This document shows, piece by piece, positions 36,160 through 45,322 of a stretch of 64,000 nucleotides of DNA. Origin of the DNA: JBJSXJ01 sp044235425 (GTDB lineage: Bacteria > Planctomycetota > Planctomycetia > Pirellulales > Pirellulaceae); the NCBI GenBank assembly GCA_044235425.1, contig JBIIHW010000002.1, positions 62,001 to 126,000 of the forward strand. The letters are read 5' to 3'. Both the position numbers and the translations under genes were made by a program. Each line of letters begins with the position of its first letter. Within the stretch, counting starts at the first letter, position 1. Below the pieces are notes generated by a model. That model did not search any database. It was given only the letters and a program-made list of their open reading frames with translations, and was not told the DNA's origin.

Positions 36160-37590
36160 ATGACGAATTCCACTGCGCCATCATCGAGTCCATCAGCCTA
36201 TCTCAAGTGGTCGGTTTGCGGGATGTTGTTGCTCGCTCTGGTCCTGAATTACATGGACCGGCAAACGCTGTCGCTCACCATTACGGCGATCGAGGGCGAG
36301 ATCCATACCAATAGCGCTCAATATGGTCGCTTGGAAAAAGTCTTTGGTTATGCTTTTGCGTTCGGCGGTTTATTTTGGGGACTGATGGCCGATCGGATGA
36401 GTGTTCGGTGGCTTTATCCCGTGGCGCTGCTGGGCTGGTCACTGGCGGGATTAGCAACTGGTTACGCCGACCGCTTAGGTGGTTTCATCACGCCCCTGCT
36501 CGGGGCGATTTGTGATACGGAAAAACTGGCGATGACGAGTGATCCGGAGGTCCTCCCGTCGTATCTGGGATTTCTTGTCTGCCGTATCGTGCTTGGTTTT
36601 TTCGAAGCAGGTCAGTGGCCGTGTGCACTCGTTACGACGCAGCGCCTGTTGGAGGCGAGTGATCGTTCGTTGGGAAATAGTATTTTGCAAAGCGGAGCCT
36701 CGCTTGGCGCGATTCTGACTCCAATCGTAGTCTCGCTCTTTGCACCGCCGATTTCGAGCGGAGAAGCGGCAACCGCAGCGGCTGCCACCGCTGATGCGGT
36801 CTCCTATGTTGGCTGGTGGCGCATGCCCTACGTTGTCATTGGAGCACTGGGAGTGTTTTGGATCGCCCCGTGGCTCATTCTGACCCGCGGCCTCAGTCTC
36901 GCTCGGCCCGCCACCCATAGCCCGATGGCGACGGATGACGGAGGTGGAAAACAATCAGAATTTGATATTCTTCGTTTCATGCGTCGCTATCTGGCTTTGA
37001 TTGTGACCGTGATCGCGATCAATATGACCTGGCAGTACTTTCGAGTTTGGCTGCCGAAGATGCTGGAGCAGTTTCACAAGTATCAACCGAGCGAGGTGCG
37101 CTGGTTCGTCATTGCCTACTATATTGCGACGGACGTGGGCTGTATTTGTGCGGGAGCTGCGGTGAAGTGGTTAAGTGTGCGTCAGTGGAATGTGCATCGC
37201 GCGCGACTGCTGGTGTACACGGTCTGTGCTGCGATTACGGCGCTAAGCACGGTAGCTGCCTCGTTACCCAAAGGCTATCCACTTTTGGCCGTCCTCATTC
37301 TGATCGGATTCGGTGCTCTGGGACTATTTCCCAACTACTACTCATTCGCACAGGAATTGTCGCGGCGGCATCAAGGTAAGGTGAGTGGCTCGCTGGGCTT
37401 CATCACCTGGATCGTAACATCCGAGATGCAAGAGCTAGTTGGCAAAGCGGTCGATAAGACAGGCTCTTACACGGACGCTGTGTTTTACATTGGCCTCGTC
37501 CCACTCCTTGGTAGCCTGGCAATTTTTCTGCTCTGGGGATCTGACCGAGATTCGCAGAGCACGTCGCAATTGGCAGCTGAAAAGGCCTAG
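36160..37590 (+). CDS. MFS transporter (anion:cation symporter type)
   Basis: 476 aa, about 12 hydrophobic segments. The first helix carries LNYMDRQTLSLTI, and GLFWGLMADRMSVRWLYP is the family loop-2/3 motif; both resemble the hexuronate/galactonate (ACS) branch. A long loop of about 50 residues near 85-135 is unusual. It likely imports an organic acid used by the preceding enzymes. Genes 32182-37590 are all on one strand with short gaps from 33424 on, so they probably form one operon. Confidence 0.88.
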   Translation: MTNSTAPSSSPSAYLKWSVCGMLLLALVLNYMDRQTLSLTITAIEGEIHTNSAQYGRLEKVFGYAFAFGGLFWGLMADRMSVRWLYPVALLGWSLAGLATGYADRLGGFITPLLGAICDTEKLAMTSDPEVLPSYLGFLVCRIVLGFFEAGQWPCALVTTQRLLEASDRSLGNSILQSGASLGAILTPIVVSLFAPPISSGEAATAAAATADAVSYVGWWRMPYVVIGALGVFWIAPWLILTRGLSLARPATHSPMATDDGGGKQSEFDILRFMRRYLALIVTVIAINMTWQYFRVWLPKMLEQFHKYQPSEVRWFVIAYYIATDVGCICAGAAVKWLSVRQWNVHRARLLVYTVCAAITALSTVAASLPKGYPLLAVLILIGFGALGLFPNYYSFAQELSRRHQGKVSGSLGFITWIVTSEMQELVGKAVDKTGSYTDAVFYIGLVPLLGSLAIFLLWGSDRDSQSTSQLAAEKA

Positions 37591-37600
37591 TGCAGGCATT

Positions 37601-37616
37601 CAATTCGATGGAATTG
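37601..37616. terminator. Small hairpin between convergent genes
   Basis: CAATTC-GATG-GAATTG is a perfect 6-bp stem with a 4-nt loop between the MFS stop (37590) and the stop of the minus-strand isomerase (37648). There is no T run on either side, so its role as a terminator is uncertain. Confidence 0.35.
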
Positions 37617-37647
37617 GAATAAGATCCAGTCTCATTGAATCACGACT

Positions 37648-38469
37648 CTAGCTGATCGCCTGCAGGCATTTTTGCATGTAAGCCATGCTGTCGCGCGCGA
37701 GTGCTTCAACACCGGGCGCATAGTCGAATACCTCAACGGAGACCCAGCCGTCGTAATTCACATCACGCAGTGCGGTGAAGATCGGGACGAAGTCCATGTC
37801 ACCCATGCCGGGTCCTCGACGATTGGGATCATTCGCGTGAAAGTGGTGCAGCCACGGGGCGAATTCACGGATGAGCTTCGGCACAGGTTCTACTTCTGTT
37901 GACATCGCCTTCACATCCAGATGCAGGCGAATGTGAGGTGAGTTGACCATTTGAATGAGCTCACGACCGAGAGCGGCCGTGCGCAGAAAATCGCCTTCCT
38001 GCGGTCCTAGCGGTTCGACGGCCAGTGTCACCTGACACTCTTCCAAGACTGGTAAGGCTTGCTGCAACACGTCGGCGGCATATTTCATCGCCTGCTCATG
38101 CGCGACACCAGGCAGCAGATTGCGCTGTTGCGGCGAGCCGAGAACCATGAGCGATCCGCCCAGATCACGGCAGAGCCGGGCGAGTTCGCCCAGGTAGTCC
38201 GCCGTCCGTCGCCGGACTTCCTCGTCGGGCGTGGTGAGGTAAAAACCTTGAGTCTTCGCCAGCAGCCAATGGAGACCGATGGTCTGTAAATCGGCGGCTG
38301 CCACCTGTTTTCGAATTTCAGCACGACGCCCCGAACTGATCTCACGCACATCAGTGGCTATGGTAAATGGCGCGAACTCCAGACCCGTGTAACCACAGTC
38401 CCGGGCGAACGCAAACGCCTTTTCAAAAGGCCAGTCCAAAAACGTCTCGTTGCAAATTGCAAACTTCAT
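37648..38469 (-). CDS. Sugar phosphate isomerase/epimerase-type TIM barrel (AP endonuclease family 2)
   Basis: 273 aa. Xylose-isomerase-like barrel: FAICNETFLDWPFEKAFAFA at the N-terminus, GYTGLEFAPF, VTLAVEPLG with a metal-binding Glu, HIRLHLDVKAM, LHHFHANDPN and VSVEVFDYAPG with a late Glu. The two Glu and His/Asp positions fit a divalent-metal site. It probably isomerises a small sugar or sugar acid. TGAGG precedes the ATG at 38469. It follows the antiporter gene on the same strand and is convergent with the catabolic run. Confidence 0.88.
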   Translation of the reverse strand: MKFAICNETFLDWPFEKAFAFARDCGYTGLEFAPFTIATDVREISSGRRAEIRKQVAAADLQTIGLHWLLAKTQGFYLTTPDEEVRRRTADYLGELARLCRDLGGSLMVLGSPQQRNLLPGVAHEQAMKYAADVLQQALPVLEECQVTLAVEPLGPQEGDFLRTAALGRELIQMVNSPHIRLHLDVKAMSTEVEPVPKLIREFAPWLHHFHANDPNRRGPGMGDMDFVPIFTALRDVNYDGWVSVEVFDYAPGVEALARDSMAYMQKCLQAIS

Positions 38470-38547
38470 CGTTTACCTCAAGCTGAAGATTCCGCCGTCG
38501 TGGGGAACTGCTGATCTGTTCCCCCATGAAATCTACCACCATGAAAT

Positions 38548-39984
38548 CTACAGGAACGAAACGAACGTCACGATGATGAAGAGCGGGATCAGCACGCAGC
38601 CACTGAAGGCCATGTAACCAAAGAAGCTGGGCATCTTCACTCCGTTTTCTTCGGCAATCGCCTTGACCATGAAATTGGGTCCGTTGCCGATATAGGTGTT
38701 CGCGCCCATGAAGACCGCACCACAACTAATCGCGGCCAGCAGATCCACTCCGAGCTCCCCTTTGCCAATCAGTTCCTTCAGGTAATTGCCTTCGGTGGCA
38801 ATCCCTTCCATGCCACTTGCCGTGGCTGCGAAGGTGAGATAGGTCGGCGCATTGTCCAGGAAGCTCGATAAGATCCCCGAGGCCCAGAAGAACTGCCAGG
38901 GGTGTTTCAGACCGAACCCTAGTCCCAGCACCGTCCGCTCGCCTTGCCCCCAAGCATTGAGAATCTCGAGTGCTGGGGCCATCGTGATGAAGATGCCGGA
39001 GAAGAGCACCGCCACTTCGATGATCGGACCAAAACCAAATTTGTTCTTTTTGTGGTTTTCGGCAGAGGTCAGAAAATAGGCGGCAACCGTCAGTCCCGCC
39101 ATGCAGAGTTCCGCCAGTCCGAACGACCAGCCGAAGTGACCTGAGCAGAAAATCGTCACCACCACACCGAGCAGGAAGAGCACGTTGAGTCCACCGTGAA
39201 TGCGGAGTGGTTCGTGCTGCTGCACCATCTCCAATTGATCACCCGGCAAATCCTTGTCTTCGCGATTGAGGATGATCTGATCGACGATATTGAAAATCAC
39301 CAGGAGGGCGATGTTCACAATTAGCCATTCTTTCCACAAGGCGAAGGTCCAGGTGAACGGCACGCCTTTGAGGAATCCGAGGAACAGCGGGGGATCTCCC
39401 AGCGGCGTAAGTAGTCCGCCGCAGTTCGAGACGGCAAAGATAAAGAAGACCACAATATGTGCTTTGCGAGTGCGAATGCGGTTGGCCCGCAGCAGCGGTC
39501 GTATGAGGACCATCGAAGCCCCTGTCGTACCGATAAAGTTTGCCAGCACCGCGCCGATACCCAGCACCAGGGTATTAATGAGCGGAGTGCCCGAGAGTGA
39601 CCCTTGGATGTAGATGCCTCCGCTGATTACGAACAGCGACGAGAGCAGAATCATGAAGGAGACGTATTCTTTGACTTTGTCAACCGCGACATGCTGCCCA
39701 TGTGGGCCGCAAGCGGCGAGCAGATAGATAGCGATTGGAATTGCCAGGATCGCCACGATGATTCCCTTGTTGCGATTGTGTTCCCACCAATGACCGCAGA
39801 CGAGCGGCATGATGGCAATGCAGAGGAGTAATAGCGCAAAGGGCAGAATCGTGATCAGGGGCATGGTGGCGCCCAGCGATTCTGTCGCCTCACCCCCCGC
39901 TGCCCAAGCGGGCGTTGCCATCCCCGTGAGGAAGCCCGTGAGTGCCCACGCTGGCCAGCGACGTTGAACCAATTCTCGAATCAC
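38548..39984 (-). CDS. Na+/H+ antiporter, NhaD/ArsB superfamily
   Basis: 478 aa from a GTG at 39984, preceded by AAGGGAGAAG; a longer frame from 40149 has no ribosome site. A cleavable-looking signal (WALTGFLTGMATPAWA) comes first, as in NhaD-type proteins, followed by about 12 hydrophobic segments. SNCGGLLTPLGDPPLFLGF and FLDNAPTYLTF are the two ion-site loops of the superfamily. Exports sodium in exchange for protons, consistent with a marine or salt-exposed host. Confidence 0.9.
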   Translation of the reverse strand: MIRELVQRRWPAWALTGFLTGMATPAWAAGGEATESLGATMPLITILPFALLLLCIAIMPLVCGHWWEHNRNKGIIVAILAIPIAIYLLAACGPHGQHVAVDKVKEYVSFMILLSSLFVISGGIYIQGSLSGTPLINTLVLGIGAVLANFIGTTGASMVLIRPLLRANRIRTRKAHIVVFFIFAVSNCGGLLTPLGDPPLFLGFLKGVPFTWTFALWKEWLIVNIALLVIFNIVDQIILNREDKDLPGDQLEMVQQHEPLRIHGGLNVLFLLGVVVTIFCSGHFGWSFGLAELCMAGLTVAAYFLTSAENHKKNKFGFGPIIEVAVLFSGIFITMAPALEILNAWGQGERTVLGLGFGLKHPWQFFWASGILSSFLDNAPTYLTFAATASGMEGIATEGNYLKELIGKGELGVDLLAAISCGAVFMGANTYIGNGPNFMVKAIAEENGVKMPSFFGYMAFSGCVLIPLFIIVTFVSFL

Positions 39985-40363
39985 GCTCTTCTCCCTTAGC
40001 CAAAACGGACCAACCGAACCGAGAAAACAGTCACCCGGAAAACCGAGCGCGGAATTATGGTAACAAGGCCTCCCGCCGTCGACAATTCGCGGGTGCGCGA
40101 CAGTTGGGGCATTTTTTCGAGCGGAAATGCCGGCTTTCGCGGTGGTCATCGCCCTCGGCGGCGCCGTCCATCGTCAGCGGACTTCCCTTTCGAGCGCCTC
40201 CAAAAATCCGTCTCTGGGCGGCGTAAAAAAAGTGGCGAAAAATGATTCGCTTTGCGGTATACTCCGTCACTTCGAAAACCAGCGGCCACTGCCTCTGCTT
40301 AGCAGCCACGCCGTTCGCTCCACACCTCCCGCCTCACCTCCCTAGCCTGACACTCGCCTTACC
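39985..40363. other. Gap of 379 bp, divergent promoter region
   Basis: No gene recognised. It separates the minus-strand antiporter from the plus-strand PQQ protein and must contain promoters for both. Poly-T at 40112-40117 and a TATACT hexamer at 40258-40263 are visible, but no matching -35 box stands at the right distance. Confidence 0.5.
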
Positions 40364-41674
40364 ATGAAGAACTTCCTTATCTCTCGCCGTGCCTCTCGCT
40401 TTGCCGTTTGCGTTGCTGCTGCTCTGGGGCTGCTGACCTTTGTTGGTCGTGGGACGAGTACTTCGGGGTGGGGGGCGAGTGGTTGTCGAGCGGATGAGAA
40501 CTGGAATCAGTATCGAGGTCCGCGAGGAGATGGGTCCGCGTTATCGACCAAGCTTCCAACGCAGTGGAGCGAGACGCAGAATATACGCTGGAAAGTACCA
40601 CTCGAGGGAAAGGCCTGGTCGTCGCCGGTGGTCTGGAAGTCGCAAATCTGGCTCACCAATGCCACGGCCGATGGTCGTCAGTTGTCCGCGGTGGCAATTG
40701 ATCGCGAGACGGGAAAGATCGAAAAAAACATTCCTGTGTTTGCGATTGAGAAGCCGCAGTTCTGCATTGAAAAGAACAGCTATGCCTCGTCCACGCCAGT
40801 CATCGAAGAGGGACGCTTGTATGTCCATTATGGGGTGCACGGGACGGCATGTCTGGATACTGCCACCGGTAAGACGCTTTGGAGTCGTCAGGATTTGCCG
40901 TGCAATCATCATCGTGGAGCGGCCTCGTCGCCCATCCTGCATGAGCAACTGCTGATCCTCACGTTTGACGGCTTCGATGTGCAATACCTGGTGGCACTCG
41001 ATAAGCGGACTGGGGAGACCGTCTGGAAGACAGACCGAGCGATCAAGTACGACAGCGACAATGGCGATATCAAAAAGGCTTATGCCACTCCAACGATCAT
41101 CGCGGTCGCGGGACGTCCACAATTGATTGCACCGAGTGCTGGAGCGTCGATGGCTTATGATCCAGCGACCGGCAAGGAGCTTTGGCGCGTGCGCTGTGGG
41201 GGAATGAATGTGGCCGCTCGACCGCTCTTTGGAAATGGTCTGGTCTATATGACGACCGCTGATGGCGGTTTCAAAATGTTTGCCACGAAACCCGAGGGGA
41301 GTGGCGATGTCACGGAAACCCATGTGGCTTGGAAGCAAGGCAAGGGTATCCCCAAGTATTCGTCTCAGATTCTGCTGGACGGTCTGCTGTACATGGGCAG
41401 CGAAGGTGGCGTGCTGACCTGTATCGATGCTGCCACGGGGGATGTCGTTTGGCAGGAACGAGTCGGCGGCGTGTTTACGGCGAGTCCACTCGTCGCTGGT
41501 GGGCGAGTTTATTTTTTCAGTGAAGATGGCAATACCACGGTGATCAAAGCAGGACGCACGTTTGAAGCCATCGCCACGAATAAACTGAGCGATGGTTGCA
41601 TGGCGTCGCCAGCGGTCGCGGGTGATGCCCTGCTGATTCGCACGACCAAGGGACTTTACCGCATCGAACCATGA
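40364..41674 (+). CDS. Exported PQQ-type beta-propeller protein
   Basis: 436 aa. Signal peptide (ASRFAVCVAAALGLLTFVG), then NWNQYRGPRGDGSA, the usual first blade of planctomycete PQQ-like proteins. Blade repeats include AIDRETGKIEKNI, CLDTATGKTLWSR, ALDKRTGETVWKT, AYDPATGKELWRV and CIDAATGDVVWQE. No extra domain and no clear catalytic residues, so a binding or assembly role in the periplasm is likely. It is followed 27 bp later by the Tat-exported oxidoreductase. Confidence 0.9.
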   Translation: MKNFLISRRASRFAVCVAAALGLLTFVGRGTSTSGWGASGCRADENWNQYRGPRGDGSALSTKLPTQWSETQNIRWKVPLEGKAWSSPVVWKSQIWLTNATADGRQLSAVAIDRETGKIEKNIPVFAIEKPQFCIEKNSYASSTPVIEEGRLYVHYGVHGTACLDTATGKTLWSRQDLPCNHHRGAASSPILHEQLLILTFDGFDVQYLVALDKRTGETVWKTDRAIKYDSDNGDIKKAYATPTIIAVAGRPQLIAPSAGASMAYDPATGKELWRVRCGGMNVAARPLFGNGLVYMTTADGGFKMFATKPEGSGDVTETHVAWKQGKGIPKYSSQILLDGLLYMGSEGGVLTCIDAATGDVVWQERVGGVFTASPLVAGGRVYFFSEDGNTTVIKAGRTFEAIATNKLSDGCMASPAVAGDALLIRTTKGLYRIEP

Positions 41675-41701
41675 TTTGAATGATCGAGAGGAGATACGCA
41701 G

Positions 41702-42961
41702 ATGGTGAAGAATCGTCGTCAGTTTTTACAGCAGAGTGTGGCGGCTGGGGCAGCCGGAGTAGCGGCTGCTTACTTTGTGCCTCGATCGGCCTTTGGTGCG
41801 AATGATCGAGTGAATACCGCGCATATTGGAGTGCGCAATCAGGGCATGGGAAACCTGAAAGCGTTTATCAATCAAGCGGTTGCCATCTGTGATGTCGATC
41901 GTGAAGTGCTCGGCAAAGCGGTGGAGTCGGTGGAAAAGACGGGACGCAAATGCGATGGGGTGGAGGATTATCGTCGGCTGCTCGATCGTAAGGATATCGA
42001 TGCCGTGGTGATTACGACGCCCGATCATTGGCATGCCTTGATGACAATTCACGCCTGCCAAGCGGGCAAGGACGTCTATTGCGAAAAGCCACTCTCGCTG
42101 ACGATTTCCGAGGGTCGCAAGATGGTCCAGGCAGCGCGGCAGCATCAGCGGATCGTCCAAACAGGATCGCAGCAGCGGAGTGATCAACGGTTTCGACGGG
42201 CCTGCGAACTCGTACGCTCCGGACGCATCGGCAAGCTGCAAACAATTCTCGTCGGAATCCCTGGTCCTAATCATCCTGGTGAGCCGGTTGCGGATGCCAT
42301 GCCGCCGGCCAATTTGAACTACGATCTGTGGCTCGGACCAGCTCCCCAGCGTCCCTACAACGTGAAGCGAGTGCACTACAACTTTCGTTTCTTCTGGGAT
42401 TATTCTGGCGGGCAGATGACCAATTTCGGCGCTCATCACATCGACATCGCTCACTGGGGAATGGGCTGTGACGACAGCGGCCCGCTGGCCGTTGAAGGCA
42501 CCGCCGAGTTTCATCCGATGAAGTGGCATGAGGTCTCCGAGAAATGTCGAGTCACCTATCGTTATCCGAATGATGTCACCATGATTGTCGGCCAGAAGCA
42601 GCCCGATATTCCGGACGGTGCGACGTTTATCGGCAGTCGCGGAAAAATCCACGTGACGCGTGGCAAGCTTGTAGCGGACCCCGCCGAGATCGCGACAGAG
42701 GAGTTGGGCGCCGACGCAGTACATTTGTATGAAAGTAAAAATCATCACCAGAATTTTCTGGAATGTATTCGCTCGCGAAAGCTACCCATTTGTGATGTCG
42801 AGACTGGACATCGCAGCGCCACCGCTTGCCACTTGGGCAACATTGCGATTCGGACTGGGAAGGCCTTGAAGTGGGATGCAGCTGCCGAAAAATTTATCGG
42901 TGACGATGCGGCCAACGCCATGCTTGAGCGCCCTTATCGTGGTGGATATGAGTTGAGCTAA
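41702..42961 (+). CDS. Gfo/Idh/MocA-family oxidoreductase, Tat-exported
   Basis: 419 aa. AGAGGAGA precedes the ATG. The N-terminus has a twin-arginine signal (KNRRQFLQQSVAAGAAG). The NAD(P) fold begins at VNTAHIGVRNQGMGN, with EKP at 128-130 (YCEKPLSL) as the family active-site lysine. MTNFGAHHIDIAHWGM is the later substrate-domain motif. Likely acts on a sugar or cyclitol in the periplasm with a tightly bound cofactor, as in other Tat-exported members. Adjacent to a PQQ protein and a serine hydrolase. Confidence 0.94.
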   Translation: MVKNRRQFLQQSVAAGAAGVAAAYFVPRSAFGANDRVNTAHIGVRNQGMGNLKAFINQAVAICDVDREVLGKAVESVEKTGRKCDGVEDYRRLLDRKDIDAVVITTPDHWHALMTIHACQAGKDVYCEKPLSLTISEGRKMVQAARQHQRIVQTGSQQRSDQRFRRACELVRSGRIGKLQTILVGIPGPNHPGEPVADAMPPANLNYDLWLGPAPQRPYNVKRVHYNFRFFWDYSGGQMTNFGAHHIDIAHWGMGCDDSGPLAVEGTAEFHPMKWHEVSEKCRVTYRYPNDVTMIVGQKQPDIPDGATFIGSRGKIHVTRGKLVADPAEIATEELGADAVHLYESKNHHQNFLECIRSRKLPICDVETGHRSATACHLGNIAIRTGKALKWDAAAEKFIGDDAANAMLERPYRGGYELS

Positions 42962-42963
42962 GC

Positions 42964-44043
42964 ATGCAGCGTCGACAATTTATCCAAGGCTGTATTCTGA
43001 TGGCACTCGATAATTCCTGGGACGCTGCCGATGCGGTGTTGCGAGCGGCAGTTGCTGCCGGCAAGGTGCGCGCGGCGAGTCTTTACGTGCGACGTCGCCA
43101 AGAGACGTTCCAGCGGGCATACGGGGAAGGGATCACTCCCGATTCGATGTTCCTGTTGGGATCGATCTCCAAGCCAATCGCCGTTTTGCCGCTGTTGAAG
43201 CTAATCGATCAGCGTGAGTGTCAATTGGATGATCGCTTGGCAAAGTTTTTGCCAGAGTTTACGGGCGAGGGACGGGAGCGGGTAACGTTACGTCATCTGC
43301 TCACCCATACGTCTGGATTGCCAGACCAGTTGCCCCACAACGATCAACTGCGGCGCAAGCAGTCAGCTCTCGATGATTTCGTGGCGGGTTCCCATCAGGT
43401 GCCGCTCGCGTTCACTCCAGGTTCGAAATTTCTGTATTCGAGCATGGGGATTCTCTTAGCGACTCGCGTGTCGGAGCGGATAACGGGACTGGAAATTCGT
43501 CGCTTGGTGCAGCAGTCCGCGTTCGATCCGCTGCGAATGCATCATTCAGCGCAGGGGCTTGGTAAGTTCACATTGACCGAGATGGTGCCCTGTCAAACCG
43601 AGTTTGCAGCACCGGAGGCGGGAGGTGGCGATCCAGCGGCGAAGTCGTGGGACTGGAACAGCAAATACTGGCGAGAGCTGGGAGCACCGTGGGGTGGCAC
43701 GCACGCCTCCGCCAGCGACGTGGCAACCTTTCTGCTCGACCTGGTAAGCCCAGAGCCACGGGTGTTGTCACGTGCCATGTGCCAACTTGTGCGCTCCAAT
43801 CAGAATGCGGCTGGCATCACACCGCGAGGGCTAGGCTTGGGGGTCGGCAGCGGAGCAGGAAGTGCGGGATGTTCAGCGGAAACGTTTGGTCACACCGGTT
43901 CCACCGGCACGATTGCCTGGTGTGACCCCGCAGCGGAAACGACGTGCGTTATTCTCACGTCGTTACCCGCTCGAGCTGTTACCCCTCATCCGCGCGACGT
44001 AGCCGCGGAGGCGATCGCACGGACGCTGCTGCGTTCCGGCTGA
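42964..44043 (+). CDS. Serine hydrolase of the beta-lactamase/class C PBP family
   Basis: 359 aa. SISK places nucleophile Ser67 and Lys70; FLYSS at 157-160 has Tyr158 with Ser in place of the usual Asn; FGHTGSTG near 305 is the KTG-like third motif. The N-terminus MQRRQFIQGCIL looks like a Tat signal start that lacks a hydrophobic core, so export is doubtful. It starts 2 bp after the oxidoreductase stop. Possible roles: esterase, D-amino-acid peptidase or wall hydrolase; not decided. Confidence 0.87.
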   Translation: MQRRQFIQGCILMALDNSWDAADAVLRAAVAAGKVRAASLYVRRRQETFQRAYGEGITPDSMFLLGSISKPIAVLPLLKLIDQRECQLDDRLAKFLPEFTGEGRERVTLRHLLTHTSGLPDQLPHNDQLRRKQSALDDFVAGSHQVPLAFTPGSKFLYSSMGILLATRVSERITGLEIRRLVQQSAFDPLRMHHSAQGLGKFTLTEMVPCQTEFAAPEAGGGDPAAKSWDWNSKYWRELGAPWGGTHASASDVATFLLDLVSPEPRVLSRAMCQLVRSNQNAAGITPRGLGLGVGSGAGSAGCSAETFGHTGSTGTIAWCDPAAETTCVILTSLPARAVTPHPRDVAAEAIARTLLRSG

Positions 44044-44100
44044 TGACTTATCCCGATGCCATCACTCGGGCTGAACTTTTTGGCGTCCGTTGGCAAATCT

Positions 44101-44598
44101 CTACTTTTCAATTTTCAGCAGTTCGACCAGGAAGTGCAGCGTCGCACCACCGGGAATTACGCTGCCCGCACCGCGATCGCCATAGCCGAGTGCCGCGGGA
44201 ATTTCGAGCTCGATGAGGCCACCCTCGCCAACCTGCTGCATGCCTTCGGTCCAGCCAGGAATCACTTGATTCAAGCCGAACGAAATCGGTTCACGACGTT
44301 GGTAGGAACTGTCGAAGACTTTGCCGTTATCGAGCCAGCCGTGGTAGTTCACTCGCACTTTGCTGGTGGCCTTCGGCATTTCGCCCGTGCCCTTGCGCAG
44401 AACGCGATACTTCAATCCCGTCTTCGTTGTCGTGAACGTCTTCGGGGCATTCGCGTCGACCTTGCCAATCCCGTCGGGCATCTTCGGCAGGGGAACTTCT
44501 TTCGCTGCATCCTTTGAATCCTGAGCGCTCACTGATACCTCCATCGTGAAAACTAAAAGTCCAACCCAAAACAACGGGCGAATCATTCGTGACCACAT
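44101..44598 (-). CDS. FKBP-type peptidyl-prolyl isomerase, exported
   Basis: 165 aa. AGGAGAG lies about 8 bp before the ATG at 44598, and an export signal follows (MIRPLFWVGLLVFTMEVSVSAQ). The FKBP domain spans about 60-165: KVRVNYHGWLDNGKVFDSSY, VIPGWTEGMQQVGEGG and ALGYGDRGAGSVIPGGATL. An open frame continues upstream to 44865 but carries no signal. It should speed proline isomerisation of exported proteins. Confidence 0.94.
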   Translation of the reverse strand: MWSRMIRPLFWVGLLVFTMEVSVSAQDSKDAAKEVPLPKMPDGIGKVDANAPKTFTTTKTGLKYRVLRKGTGEMPKATSKVRVNYHGWLDNGKVFDSSYQRREPISFGLNQVIPGWTEGMQQVGEGGLIELEIPAALGYGDRGAGSVIPGGATLHFLVELLKIEK

Positions 44599-44846
44599 AA
44601 TCACTCTCCTACCACGAAACGGGAACAAGACAAAGACAAGGACGACAGGCTCGGAAGTATGTCGCATCGAACACTTTGAGAAAAGACGGGGATCGCATTC
44701 GTCCAGGGTGCGGCGACCATTCTGGTTGTCAAATCGAGCTCCACAGGGCAAGCGATCCCGAGAAAACAAAATCTCTATGTGGCGATGGATTATATTCATT
44801 TGTTCGGTTCCTCGACCGATCCGATGATCCTGGGGTCGGCGGATAG

Positions 44847-45155
44847 AACTGCATGAAATTGCCACTGAACACCCCCCACCGACTGCTCCCAGGAATTCCA
44901 GTGAACTACTGGGCTGCAGATCTCGCCGCTCGCTGGTCTTATCTCGATTTAAGTGATGCCGCGATTCGCGGTGGTCAAATGGAGAACGTCACCTTCGGTC
45001 TGAATTGGTATGTCAATGCGTACTGCAAGTGCGTTTTCAACTATGTGCACTCTTGGGCCGACTCGCGTCCCATTCGCAACGGAGCCTTCGTCGGCAACGA
45101 TTTCCTGCGCTCCGAAACGAATGGATTTGGCTTGCGATGCCAAGTTGATTTCTAA
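44847..45155 (+). pseudogene. C-terminal remnant of an OprP/OprO-type porin
   Basis: Only about 100 codons remain. AARWSYLDLSDAAIRGGQ, VTFGLNWYVNAYCK and FNYVHSWADSRP, ending in GLRCQVDF with a C-terminal aromatic residue, match the last beta-strands of phosphate-selective porin-like proteins, which are normally around 400-500 aa. An in-frame stop (44844-44846) lies just upstream, and I find no earlier porin strands in the 250 bp before it. Most likely a decayed or truncated copy; a recombination leftover is possible. Confidence 0.7.
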
Positions 45156-45322
45156 CTCGTCCACCCTAGAATGAGGCACGATTTAGTCAGGGGCGTGTCC
45201 TCACCTGTCGCTCGAATCCGCGCGTGGGGGAGCTACCGCCCCGTGGCCTCGTGAGCTGGATCGGGACACGCTCAAGACGGTCGCGGCTGGGGCAGTTCCC
45301 GAGTGAGTGATTGGGGTGTGGC

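Noticed and set aside
40258..40263. TATACT as a promoter -10 box
   Set aside because: No acceptable -35 hexamer at 16-18 bp; a single hexamer is too common to call.
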